DNA of 64,000 nt from Branchinecta lynchi. Lineage: Eukaryota; Arthropoda; Branchiopoda; Anostraca; Branchinectidae. The translations under genes were made by a program, and so were the position numbers. Location: NCBI GenBank assembly GCA_023053575.1, contig JAKZAP010000009.1:14055869-14119868 (forward strand), read 5' to 3'. The notes below the pieces were generated by a model. It worked only from the letters and a program-made list of their open reading frames with translations. It did no database searches and was not told the origin of the DNA. Of the stretch, positions 9,701-18,600 are shown in pieces (position 1 is the first letter of the stretch; each line of letters opens with the position of its first letter).

Positions 9701-11724
9701 TCTTGTTCTCTTTCTTTAAACATGTATAACTGATCTGAATTATAAATGTGTTCTCGTCCGGTTTTGTTATGACAATATACAACAATATTTATCGTAAATT
9801 TGACTAAAACAGAAGAAAAGCTGAAACGGGTGGCTGGGCGCTGGTAGGGCCCAGGCCACCCCTCCTCGAATTTTCGCTAGTGACGCCCCTGGGCAGGACT
9901 ATGTCAGATCAGCTCATAACAGAAAACTAAAGTGAAAAAAAGGAATTCCTGTGGTAAAAACAGTAAAACAGAAAAGATAAATATTTGGCATCTGTTTGGC
10001 ATATATTGTGTTCTTTTTCTTCCAGTAACCTGTTTTGAGCTATTTTTCACATTTCTTTCAATGCTGCCGAGCCTACTGAATAATTAATGATTGGGGGTTG
10101 CAGAGAGCCAATTCAAGTGTCTGTTATCTGGGAATAATATTAACTGCCATTAGGACTTCACAGACAGAAACGGTACAGTTCTGCTTGGAATAACCATTCC
10201 TATAAACTGGTACGGCTTCTCCCGGTTGATCCTCTTATATTACAACAATTATGAATCTTTAAAGCATAACTCTTACAACAAATGATCTTTCAAGACGAAA
10301 TGGTTCAGAAATTTTCAAAATTACAATTACTTTCTCACGAAAAATTAGAGATTTTCTTGTTAGCACTTGTCGGCTCTATCCAGCCCCCCTCTTTCCAATG
10401 TGGCGGGTGGGCCCAAAATATTTGAAAATTAAATGTGCCTTGGTTCAAAAGTGAGAGAACCAAACAGAACTAAGAAGTCCAAAACCGAAGGTAGACATGA
10501 TGGACTACCTTCTCTTCCAAAGTGAAAAATAATACTTTTAAGCTTTGTATGTCCTTATCTGTTAAGAGTAGTTGATGGACCTTGAAGCTTTAGGCGAGGT
10601 TTGCGTTGTCTGGCATTCAATCCTCGGCTGGGGTCAAAAAGCGCTAAAGAGTTGTGGGTACAAAACAAAACAATCGCGAAAGGAGCGGACTTCAGAATTG
10701 TACAATCCAATAAGGGAGCTGGGGATAATATGAAAGACAGATTAATAAAGAGGCGTCCTTTAAGAAGCATTTTGTATTCAGCTTTACTGAGACATCCTGC
10801 TTCTTTCTGGTATTAGCGTCTACGTCCTAGTTATCTACTACCATCAGCCAAAGGTGAAAACCTATGCAGAAATTCAGAAGACAATGTAATTTGCATGCAC
10901 TTTTGGAAATGTGTACCCAGATTCCCTGTGCTTCAATAGCAGCGGAAACCCAAACATTATCCCTGTCCATGGTAGCTGGCAAGGTCAGAATCTACTCACT
11001 ATCATCAGAAAGTTTAACAACAAGGATATTCTGCAGATAGCACTTGCCTGTTTCAGTACAAGACTATGCCTTGGGACTGGCATGCCTGGTTCCTTGTCCC
11101 TATCACTGACGACTGGGTTCCATTCCAGGGACTTCTTGTCTGAGTTCACAACTCCAGCTAGAAAAATGTACAAATTAGAGAGAAAACTAGAAACCTACAC
11201 TCTAATGCAGGAAAGTCCTCATGCAGTATGTCAGTATTTTTTGGTAAATCCTCCTGTAGGGTAAACAAAAATGATGCGAGTTTCTAATCTGATTTGCTTA
11301 TCACAATAAAAAGGTCATGATTTATATTATTTAAATATAATCTTAATTTATACGATCTTAAAGAGGTTCTCTTAGCTACTTTCAACCTATTGTGGCAGAT
11401 AACATAGCCTATAGGCCTATAGTACTGACTTTAGGCAGACTTTAGGAATGGTAAGATACATATTTTATGTAGAAATGTGTTTGTTATGATGACAAACAAG
11501 AGCTACAACTTCATAAGACACAGGTGGTACAGGAAAGTTAACTAGGGGGTGACACAAATATGATTGTGGCATCAACAATCAAGCAAAACGTGTGGAACGA
11601 TACAAATAGCCTAGTAAGGTATCCTGCATAGACAATTTTAAGATAATGTAAATAGATGTAATGTAGGTGAATCGAACGCGTCTAATAACTTACCCCAGAA
11701 GAATTCTTCTTCAACCATACTCAT
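3552..11724 (-). CDS. Nucleoplasmin-like histone chaperone (4 coding exons)
   Basis: The spliced CDS joins 11724-11694, 11157-11048, 8128-7912 and 3727-3552 on the - strand: 534 nt, 177 aa plus stop, with every junction in phase. It starts MSMVEEEFFW; the core continues GVVNSDKKSLEWNP, HSLVLKQAVLGPEAKEGE, NVIEVEAHG and TLRLIQGSGPVHLVGSHGV, which match the eight-stranded nucleoplasmin core (FWG start, LGxxAKE loop, GSGPVHxxG signature). The C-terminal exon encodes acidic runs (EEEEEEE, DEEEEE) and then a basic stretch AKKVKIDV...GRKTPKK that looks like a nuclear localisation signal. The family forms pentameric nuclear chaperones for core histones; that function here is inferred from the family. 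Length fits invertebrate family members. Introns hold many transposons. Introns 1 and 3 use GTAAGT donors; intron 2 uses a GC donor. Confidence 0.9.
4149..4973. mobile_element. Palindromic GATACC MITE with a TTAA MITE nested in it
   Basis: The left end is TAGTTGCGTTTTTGCA and the right end GCATCTGCAAAAACGAAATTA, with inner GGTATCTGATACCACGG motifs. A 451-bp TTAA-target element sits at 4460-4910. The open frames here are not genes. It lies in intron 3 of the nucleoplasmin-like gene. Confidence 0.65.
4460..4910. mobile_element. TTAA-target MITE, family C copy 1
   Basis: It is flanked by TTAA on both sides (4456-4459 and 4911-4914), with inverted ends AGTTTAACCGAAAAG and CTTTTCAGTTAAACT. The copy at 23425-23872 is closely similar along its length (shared GGGCTGG, GACCCGCTGAAAATGC, TTACTTCGTTGTTC). 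The TTAA target resembles piggyBac-type insertion. It has no transposase. Confidence 0.75.
5230..5470 (-). pseudogene. Degenerate duplicate of nucleoplasmin exon 3 plus adjacent intron
   Basis: On the - strand the segment contains GGGCCTGTACATCTGGTTTG, matching GGCCCTGTACATCTGGTTGG of the real exon at 7912-8128. The following intron sequence (CGTAAAGTG-like, GTTGCTCA, TTTCT) also aligns with the DNA below 7911. The splice donor and frame are lost. It lies in intron 3 of the same gene, so it is a local partial duplication that decayed. Confidence 0.6.
5498..5765. repeat. Inverted repeat with arms of about 30 bp
   Basis: The sequence CGCTCCACCGGAATGAAACT near 5502-5521 recurs in reverse complement as AGTTTCATTCTGGTGGAGCG at 5733-5752, with about 210 bp between. 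It may be the ends of a small DNA element or a hairpin. No target duplication was identified. Confidence 0.5.
5770..6840. other. Intron 3 of nucleoplasmin-like gene: short repeat cores only
   Basis: Two copies of the dispersed core CTTCTTGGCAAGGGTCCTC occur near 6092 and 6655, each followed by AGGCTAAAGCTAGAC. Otherwise I see no exon or RNA gene. Confidence 0.45.
6844..7312 (-). mobile_element. GGCG foldback element, copy 2 (inverted)
   Basis: It is bounded by TTA|GGCGTATTCTCGCC and GGCGAGGACACGCC|TTA, so it looks like a TTA target duplication. The internal sequence (GTCCCTGCGTTTTTGT, GGAATGCTCCGATTATCATC) is the reverse complement of copies 1 and 3. Confidence 0.7.
7313..7911. other. Intron 3 segment next to nucleoplasmin exon 3
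   Basis: No independent gene is visible. The 7760-7911 part resembles the duplicate at 5230-5430, showing that the duplication included this intron sequence. Confidence 0.45.
7912..8128 (-). CDS. Nucleoplasmin-like gene, coding exon 3 (core domain)
   Basis: The acceptor TTATTTTAG precedes GCCGTTTTGGGACC, and the donor is GTTG|GTAAGT. It encodes AVLGPEAKEGEMNVIEVEAH, then the strand region KIKVLCAVLIGG and LRLIQGSGPVHLVGSHGV. LGxxAKE and GSGPVH are the recognisable family signatures. It starts in phase 0 and ends with one base of a codon. Confidence 0.92.
8573..8946 (+). mobile_element. GGCG foldback element, copy 3 (nested in hAT)
   Basis: It is nearly collinear with copy 1: GTTCCCCGAGGACTCCTC at the left, AGTCCTCGGGGAACGGCGAG at the right, and the same middle (GGGAGTCCTTTTTGATG, GATAATCGGAGCATTCCCCG). 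The outermost left bases are missing or merged with the hAT end. Confidence 0.65.
9444..9719 (+). pseudogene. hAT transposase C-terminal fragment
   Basis: The peptide FLLDPVSAAGAEKSFNKLKN matches the hAT dimerisation block (typical pattern PVSxAxxERSFSKLK, with K here in place of R). Downstream the frame reads SDYLLVNSTEKVF and loses resemblance. It has no catalytic residues and lies within a hAT element with matching termini, which supports the call. Confidence 0.65.
9900..11047. other. Intron 2 of nucleoplasmin-like gene, no feature recognised
   Basis: This is unique-looking AT-rich sequence. The short open frames at 10555-10816 on both strands overlap each other and match nothing I recognise. 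Confidence 0.4.
11048..11157 (-). CDS. Nucleoplasmin-like gene, coding exon 2
   Basis: The acceptor TTTTTCTAG precedes CTGGAGTTGTGAAC, and the exon ends CTGAAACAG followed by GCAAGTGC, a GC-type donor. It encodes GVVNSDKKSLEWNP and HSLVLKQ, the first strands of the nucleoplasmin fold. Exon 1 supplies the first base of the Ala codon, and exon 3 follows in phase 0 to give VLKQ-AVLG. Confidence 0.88.
11158..11693. other. Intron 1 of nucleoplasmin-like gene
   Basis: This is an AT-rich intron of 536 bp between exon 1 (donor GTAAGT) and exon 2. No other feature is seen. Confidence 0.6.
11694..11724 (-). CDS. Nucleoplasmin-like gene, coding exon 1 with start codon
   Basis: ATG at 11724-11722 begins MSMVEEEFFW, followed by one G of the next codon and the donor GTAAGT. 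The E-E-F-F-W start is the usual beginning of nucleoplasmin family proteins. A second in-frame ATG two codons later (11718-11716) is an alternative. Splicing to exon 2 gives FFW-A-GVV, where the family more often has FFWG. Confidence 0.85.
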
Positions 11725-11759
11725 GCTTAAATAAGAGAGGAGAACAAATGGAAAAACAA

Positions 11760-11830
11760 GCACACTTCCGTTCTGAAATGTGCAGCGCTTTCAAAAGATG
11801 GCGCGCTTGCAGCGTTGCCACTCTGAAATA
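11760..11830 (-). promoter_or_regulatory. Putative promoter with ETS-like and YY1-like motifs
   Basis: On the - strand, CGGAAGTG (11770-11763, ETS-type) and GCCATCTT (11802-11795, YY1-type) lie 40-80 bp upstream of the nucleoplasmin ATG, in a locally GC-richer patch. Such pairs are common in housekeeping promoters of animals. No TATA box was seen. Placement of the transcription start is inference. Confidence 0.4.
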
Positions 11831-12179
11831 CGAAATTTATTTGCTTTAAAAACTGGTAAAACAAAATGCAATAGTGTTTGCAAATACTATCACAAGGGGA
11901 AATCATTTCAGACTGAGACATTTTTGATCTAGTGCTTTTTAGATTTTATGCACTTGACCTTATACTTTCTCTTTGGCCTAGACTCTCAAGCAGCTCTCAA
12001 GACAGAAATGCAAATGGTTTATTAAATTCTCGATTGGCAACACCGAACTGTTTTTGACCTTGCAAAATATTTACCTTGAGCTTGAACTTCATCTAATTTG
12101 CAATATTTGATGTAATTCATCTGATGTCACATACGATTTTTTGGAATAGGCCACTTGATCCCTGAAGTATGTTATTTTT

Positions 12180-13090
12180 TTGGATTAGTTGCCTTTTTGA
12201 TCTGAATTCCTGTACAAATAACTGATAACCGTTTTTGCTCCTCTCACTTCTCCATCCTGCTTTTGAAAAAAACACTAATTTTGCAGCCTGGCCGCAACCT
12301 GGTATATGCTTTGATGCATATTAAACACCTGAACTATGTTGACCAATCAGGGAGGAGAATGGAGAGAGGAGGATTGAGAATTCACCATCCATCATAGCAA
12401 CTTCATGATTCTGCAGAATCGCGAATCTTTCCCCATTCTCGATTCTGATGAGAATGCAAGAAAAGGAGAATTCACTTCATCTGAATAGTTGAAAAATGCG
12501 AAATAGGAGAATTTGGAGGAGAATCACAATGAGAGTTCAGATCAAAAATGGAACTGTTGAGTGTTTCTAGTACTTAGACTGGAGTGTGTAAAACTACAAG
12601 GAGATACAGAACCTTGATCGGCTGATGGCCTGAATTTAAATAACTTCAGCGTTTTTATCTGAATTCTCACTCTCAGTTTATTTTTCTCAGTCAAATCTTG
12701 ACCCGACATTGATCTTAATTTGCTCCAAAGTACGAATTAAGGTAATTCTTGATTCTCGCATACATTACTGTTTAACTCTACTTGCTTCTGTATTCTTGCT
12801 TTTGACCTAAACACTAATTTAGCCACCCATTAAAACATGCTTATACAGGTTGAACCAGGGTTAACATCTGCCTTTTGCTTTCTTGAACCAAGAAGGAGAA
12901 CAGAAGAAGAATAAAAAATTGACTATCAAAGCCGCTTCACGGTTCAGCAAAATCGTGAAACTTTCCCCATTCTCGATTCTGTCAGAAATGCAAAAAGGAG
13001 AATTTGCTTCACTTCATCTCAGAATTGCAGGAGATTTAAGAGAAGAATTGTGAAAATTTGGATAAAAAAGGCAACAAAGCGTTTTCGTTG
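12180..13090. repeat. Diverged tandem duplication, offset about 550 bp
   Basis: The segments at about 12190-12560 and 12740-13090 share ordered blocks: CTTTCCCCATTCTCGATTCT (both), AAAACACTAATTT versus CTAAACACTAATTT, and GGAGAATTCACTTCATCT versus GGAGAATTTGCTTCACTTC. This is a local duplication in the region between the nucleoplasmin-like and R3HCC1-like genes. Confidence 0.55.
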
Positions 13091-14428
13091 GCCTAAAGAA
13101 TAATAGATCAGATTTCTGCGCAGTCTTTAACTATCGAGAAGCAAAATCTGATGACCTATGACAGAGAATTGCTGAGGAGACTTTTTAAACCAATTTCAAG
13201 GCAGGCAAGGTTCAAGGCTAGCTATGTAAATTCGAGGTTGGGTTTTCTCAGGTCCAGGGTTTTGTTTCAGCTAGTATTAGCCTGTCTTGTCCTTGAATCT
13301 TGACATCTTGTAGCTCTTTGTCCAGGTAGAATCAGTCTACCACAGACCCTTGATTTTTGGATATCCTATCGAATATTGGGTGTATCTAGCATCTGGTATA
13401 ATTTACTCTAACCAACCCAATAGATAAAAGAGTGGAACTCATATATCAACCAATCAAATTCATGAATAATGAGGTAATTCAGGGTTAGGATACCAACAGA
13501 TACCCAGTTTGGCATAGGGTATCCAAAAATCAGTGTTTTATTGTTGACTGGGTAGAATCGCTTACTGGACCTTTATTTGGCTATCCTTGACCTTGTCAAC
13601 CTTTGCTTAAATAGGTTGGCATGTCCTAGTACGGTACTCTTGGCTTGCAATCACAGAGTTTCTTGTCAAATTTCGTTTAGTAAATTTTATATAGCCTATA
13701 TATATCTCATCTTTTTGAAGGAAAGTGATAGTGGTGCCAAAAAAACTGACAGTCTGTTTGTAGCAATGTTGCCCAGTTTCTGCCTGATTTTTCATTCCGG
13801 GGTGTCTGAGGTGCCTCTTGTGATCTTGGTGTACCATACGAGTCTATTTTACAATACTGAGGTGTTGGCCAAAATACAGGCTACAATAGGCTCAATCTAT
13901 CTCATTCTTCCAAATAAAACGCTGTCCAGTCTTCCAGTTGATTGCAAGAACTTATAGTTCCTTCAAACAGGCCTTTCCCAAAACAGCATGCAGGTAGTTT
14001 ATCAAAGAGTGGAATACAAGGTAGGCCTAGGGTAGTCGCCATCAGATGGGTTTTCTTTAGACCACCCAGACTGCTTGACAGGCCAGAGCAAGCTGTTTTG
14101 AAAGCAAGCTCTCCTGACATGATCAGAATCAGGAATGCTCCAGAATTTAGGTCACACGTAGCCTTTGTGTCAACCTATTCTGACCTTGGACTAGGATACT
14201 ATTATTTATTAATGTATTGTTAATTTCAAATATGTTGTTATCTCCAGTTTTGGGACTACTGTCTCAGTCATTAGAGATTTCAGTAAACTAAAATCTTGGT
14301 TCTTTTACCATAGAAGTGGTCCCAGTATGGTCGAGAACCTTACATCTTTCTAGCATGACTCTGCCTCTTCAGGTACCTTGTCAGCTAGCAGTCTATAAGA
14401 ACAGACCCCATGTAACAGAAGGTGCTGT
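13091..14428. other. Upstream region of the R3HCC1-like gene, nothing certain
   Basis: This may hold an untranslated first exon of the R3HCC1-like gene, whose first coding exon begins at 15458. I could not identify one. No repeat or RNA gene was recognised. Confidence 0.35.
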
Positions 14429-14745
14429 CAGAGGTGTTACTAGCCAAAATGGTTTTTTTTTGGGGGGGACGAGGCATTTACCGACTGGCTGGTAATTTAC
14501 CGACTGTTTCTGCAGAAAAAACAACAAAAATTACTTTTTTTGCAAGAAAATCGACTGATTTTCAGAAAAATTGACTGATTTTCAGAAAAAACGACCAATT
14601 TTAAGAAAAATCGACTGTTTTCATGAAACGAATAAACTGTTTTGACGAAAAATTGCAGCGCTTCGCGCAGACTCGGTATTTTTTACAGACTGGCCGACAG
14701 CATTGGGGGGGGGGGCCTCCCCCACCCCCAGTCGTGACGCCCCTG
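14429..14745 (+). mobile_element. hAT-type MITE with perfect 8-bp target duplication
   Basis: It is flanked by GGTGCTGT on both sides (14421-14428 and 14746-14753). The ends are CAGAGGTGTTACTAGCC and GTCGTGACGCCCCTG. The interior consists of short repeated units (ATCGACTGATTTTCAGAAAA and variants) and ends in a poly-G/poly-C tract. It is 317 bp with no coding capacity. Confidence 0.85.
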
Positions 14746-15124
14746 GGTGCTGTACCTTTTTGTCATTTCTCCTGAAAGTAAATGCTGAAAATCATCTACA
14801 GTAGTATAAATTATTTCAGTAGCCTACTTGAACTCTGTTTCGACAGCCTGTGGTAAGTTTCAGCTGCAGTGTTGAGGTTGATAGCACTTTTGGACTTTAT
14901 TCAGAACGTTTAAGCTTGATTGGTTCTGTATTTGCTAAAACAAGGTCAGTATAATTTGCTGAATGGTTCCTAAGGGGAGTTTATATCGACTAAGCAGGCG
15001 GCAATCATGTTGTTACAATGTTTGACAGTTACGAAATTGTTTACCTTATACTGTCTCACAGCCAAGCATAGTGTTGTTTAAATGTCCTCTTGCCAATATT
15101 TTGCTTAATAATAAGACATGCAGA

Positions 15125-15298
15125 CAGACCCGTATCAAGGATTTTATTTCGGGGGGGGGGGGGGGGGGGAGGGGGGTTTGCCTGCGGGTTGGACAAAAAA
15201 GCCATAGATCATAGGGAAAAGCCTATAAAATGACTATTTTTGTGTGTTTGGGGGTGGGGATCAACCCCCTAACCCCCCTCCCCCTCGATACGGCCTTG
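15125..15298. mobile_element. Short hAT-type MITE, 174 bp
   Basis: Perfect 8-bp target duplications CATGCAGA lie at 15117-15124 and 15299-15306. The ends are CAGACCCGTATCAAGG and CCTCGATACGGCCTTG, inverted repeats with several mismatches. The interior holds a long G run and a C-rich segment. It lies about 160 bp upstream of the first R3HCC1-like coding exon. Confidence 0.85.
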
Positions 15299-15457
15299 CA
15301 TGCAGATAATTTCATGTTGAAGTCCAAGTCCAGTGTTGTATAAAGTAGGTTATTACGTTGCACAATTTAAGGCAGAAATGGGTCTGCTAACAATGGAATT
15401 GTTTGGAGCCTGGTCTTTACATTCCTCCCCAGCTGTAATTCTTTCTTTCTTTTTCAG

Positions 15458-15602
15458 GGTTGACTCCAAATGAGCCTATGGAATTGTTAATCAGAGATGG
15501 AACTTACATAAGCAACAAGCAAGAAGAGAGGTTTGTGGAGAACCTGATTAGTGACCTTGAAGATTTTATAGAAAAATACCACGAGGACAACAGGGCCTCT
15601 AA
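15458..15602 (+). CDS. R3HCC1-like exon 1 (start codon, first half of R3H region)
   Basis: The acceptor TTTTTCAG ends at 15457. The frame is open from the acceptor, but ATG at 15478 is the likely start because MELLIRDGTYIS aligns with the beginning of R3HCC1 proteins. An upstream untranslated exon is therefore expected. It ends AA|GTGAGT, two bases into a Lys codon. Confidence 0.88.
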
Positions 15603-18600
15603 GTGAGTATATTTTACTTTTCTTTGTTTATTATAAAAATTCGAGGTTCACTTTCTACACTTCTGTTTTTTGCTTAATGATGATGCTTAATGATTTTTTT
15701 TGCTTAATGATGATCCTACCGCTGAGAGTCTTAGCAACGCTAAAATAAGCTATAACCGTGTGTTCTGGCGTTTGTTTAAGCTACCATGTATCTGTAGTGT
15801 TTCTTCAGCGCTCGTCTTGAGGAGATGCCTCTTACTACATTATTGAAAGCTCAGTGTATTTTTGCCTTTTCTTTGTCTGTAGCCTACTGCACTATTTTTC
15901 TCTTCTTGAGTGCGTAAATAAAATTTTATCATCATCAAATGCTCTGGTACAATAATAGGACAAGGATTTCACAGGTAACTCCCCGATCCGACTGTCGTAG
16001 GTGGAGTGGAGTTTTTTTTTTTTTTTTTTTTTTTCAGTTTCAGTTTCTTTATTAACAAAATTAAATAATACACTGTGAACTAACTACACCCTAAGAGAGC
16101 ACTGCCCGTAACGGGTGACAGTATTCATTCATTTTTCAAGAAAAGAAATACAAGGAAAAGAAAAGAAAAAAGAAAAAAAGAAGAAGGGAAAAGTAGAGAA
16201 AACAGACGTATATCAATCAAACAAAATATACAAAACAACTATCGGTAGAAAAAGTTCGGATCTAAATCAATATTTTCCAATAAGAAACTTTTAATCTTAT
16301 TTTTGAATTCTGGTATACTATTAGCATTTTTCAAAGCATTTGGAAGGTAATTCCATATTTTTGGACCGGTAAATTTGATTGAAAAACCAGATGACGTGAG
16401 ACGTCTCATTTCTGTAACTAGTTCCGATGCATGTCGAGTATCATGTTGGTGAATTTCATCATTCCGTCGAAAAACCGACATAAACGACTCAGGTGCGGTA
16501 TTTGTGCTTACTTTGTATAAAGTTTCGGCAATTTTTTGTTCCCGAAGTCGAGCCACATTTAATATTTTAAGTTTTATTAATAACGGCTTCACACTCTGAC
16601 GAGGCTCAAGCTTGCAAATAGCACGTATAGCTTTATTCTGAAGAATTTGGACTTGCTTCCATTCTGACTTATAATTTGAAGCCCAAATGCTTGTTCCATA
16701 TAAAAGATAAGAATGGAATAGACTGAAATATAGGATCAGTAAAATGTTATGGGGGAAAATAAATTTCAGTCTATGGAGAACACCAACAGCTCTTGACAGC
16801 TTCATACAAAGAAATTTAATGTGGATTGCCCAATCCAGCTTTTCATCAATTATTATGCCTAAATATTTAATGTGGTCTACTCGTTCAATTTCTTCGTGGT
16901 CGGCCGTATTTATCTTACTATCGTAGACTCGGTCATTTCCATGTTTAAAAATGATATACTTCGTCTTTTTTGTATTAAGGGAAAGCAACCGTTCTTCAAG
17001 GAATTCAGTTGTTGCCCGAAGGCAAACTTCAGCGTTTGTAATTAGTTGCTCACGGTTTTTATGCGTGAGAAATAATACAGTATCATCCGCAAAACTTATT
17101 ATATATGCAAAGGGGATATCAGCCGAAAGTTCATTCACATAAATTAAAAAAAGTAATGGTCCAAGGACCGATCCCTGGGGCACCCCACAAGTTATATCGA
17201 ATGAATCTGATATGATGCCATTAGCAAGTATTTTACAACGTCTGTTTGTTAAATATGACCGAATCCATTCAAGAACCGTCAACTTTATCCCATATCCTTC
17301 TAACGTTCCAAGAAGGATGTCAAAATCAACACAGTCAAAAGCTTTTGTTAAATCCAGAAAGATCGCGAGGGAATATAAACCATCATCTTGCGCTGCTTTT
17401 ATATTCATTATAAGATCCGTAATTGCGAGTTCAGTTGATCTGTTTTTCCGAAATCCATATTGTTTATCAGAAAGAATTTTATTAGCTTCAAAATATTCAT
17501 ACAGTCTTTTTGCAGCAAGTTTTTCGTATATTTTCGAAAAAATTGGAAGTAAGCTGATTGGTCGATAATTGTCAATTACTGTTGGGTCTCCTCCTTTAAA
17601 AAGTGGGATTAATTTGGATTCCTTTAGTTTAGTAGGGAAAATACCTTCATCAAGGCTTCTGTTTATAAGGACTGCAAGAGGCTCAATGATTGCTGGTTGT
17701 ATTTTTTTTATTAGTTGCAAAGAAAGTCCATCTAGGCCCGTTGACCTTGTTCCTTTAATTTCACAAATGCATTTTTTTACTTCATCACATGTAACAGATG
17801 GGAATTTCTGCATTTCCGCTATTGTTTGTTGTTTCTTTAGTTTTTGAGATGTTACCTTTGTAATTAGTGTTATTTTTGATTTTGCATTCGCCAGTTTATC
17901 TTTTATTTTTTGTCCCATATTTACAAAAAATGAACCGAGAAGACTTGAAATTTCTTCCGGCGATTTTACTGAATTTTTTTCACTAATCAGTTCTTTTATA
18001 TGAAGTTTTTTTTCTGATTTATTTGGATCAATGACCGAATTAATTATCTGCCAAGTTTTCCTGGGGTTCCCGTTCGCATTTTTAAAACTATTTTGAAAAT
18101 ATGTTTCCTTTGCATTTCTTTTTAGCTGGTTTAACTTGTTTCTATATTCTTTAAACCGGTGAAAATTCTCTTCTGTCGGATCATTTATGTAATGTCTATA
18201 AAGAGTTTTGCGGTTGTTAACAGAAACGAGAAGTCCCTGTGTCATCCATGGTTTTCTGGGCAAATGCTTACGCTGTGGCTCTTTCATCACAGGACAATGG
18301 CAATTATAACTGCTAGTAATTAAATCAATAAACGCTGAATACGCTGAATCTGGATCAACGTGGGCTTGAAAAAATTCATCCCACTGAATACATTTTAAAC
18401 TTAATACCAGGTCTGCAATATTTTTTTCTGACTCATCTCGACGATTAAGCCTGTATTTGGGTTCTGAATTTATCTTACTTTTACCCATCAATACATCAGT
18501 GAAAGTAGCAAAATGATCAGATGTTTGAAATAATAGTACTTCTACTGACCTTCTAACAATATTCTGGTGAGATACAAATATATTATCAATCAGAGTCGCG

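Larger units (their letters stand above)
8555..9891 (+). mobile_element. hAT transposon, internally deleted, 1337 bp
   Basis: The ends are CAGGGGCGTCGCTACG and GCTAGTGACGCCCCTG, with 8-bp target duplications GGCAGAAC (8547-8554) and GGCAGGAC (9892-9899) differing at one base. It still carries the C-terminal dimerisation piece of a hAT transposase (9444-9719) in the + orientation, plus a nested GGCG foldback element near its left end. It lies in intron 2 of the nucleoplasmin-like gene. It is non-autonomous now. Confidence 0.8.

Noticed and set aside
10555..10816. Overlapping open frames on both strands
   Set aside because: Both are in the nucleoplasmin-like intron 2, match nothing recognised and overlap each other.
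16744..17847. Several + strand open frames of 60-118 codons
   Set aside because: They lie opposite the intact LINE ORF2 and are antisense shadows of it.
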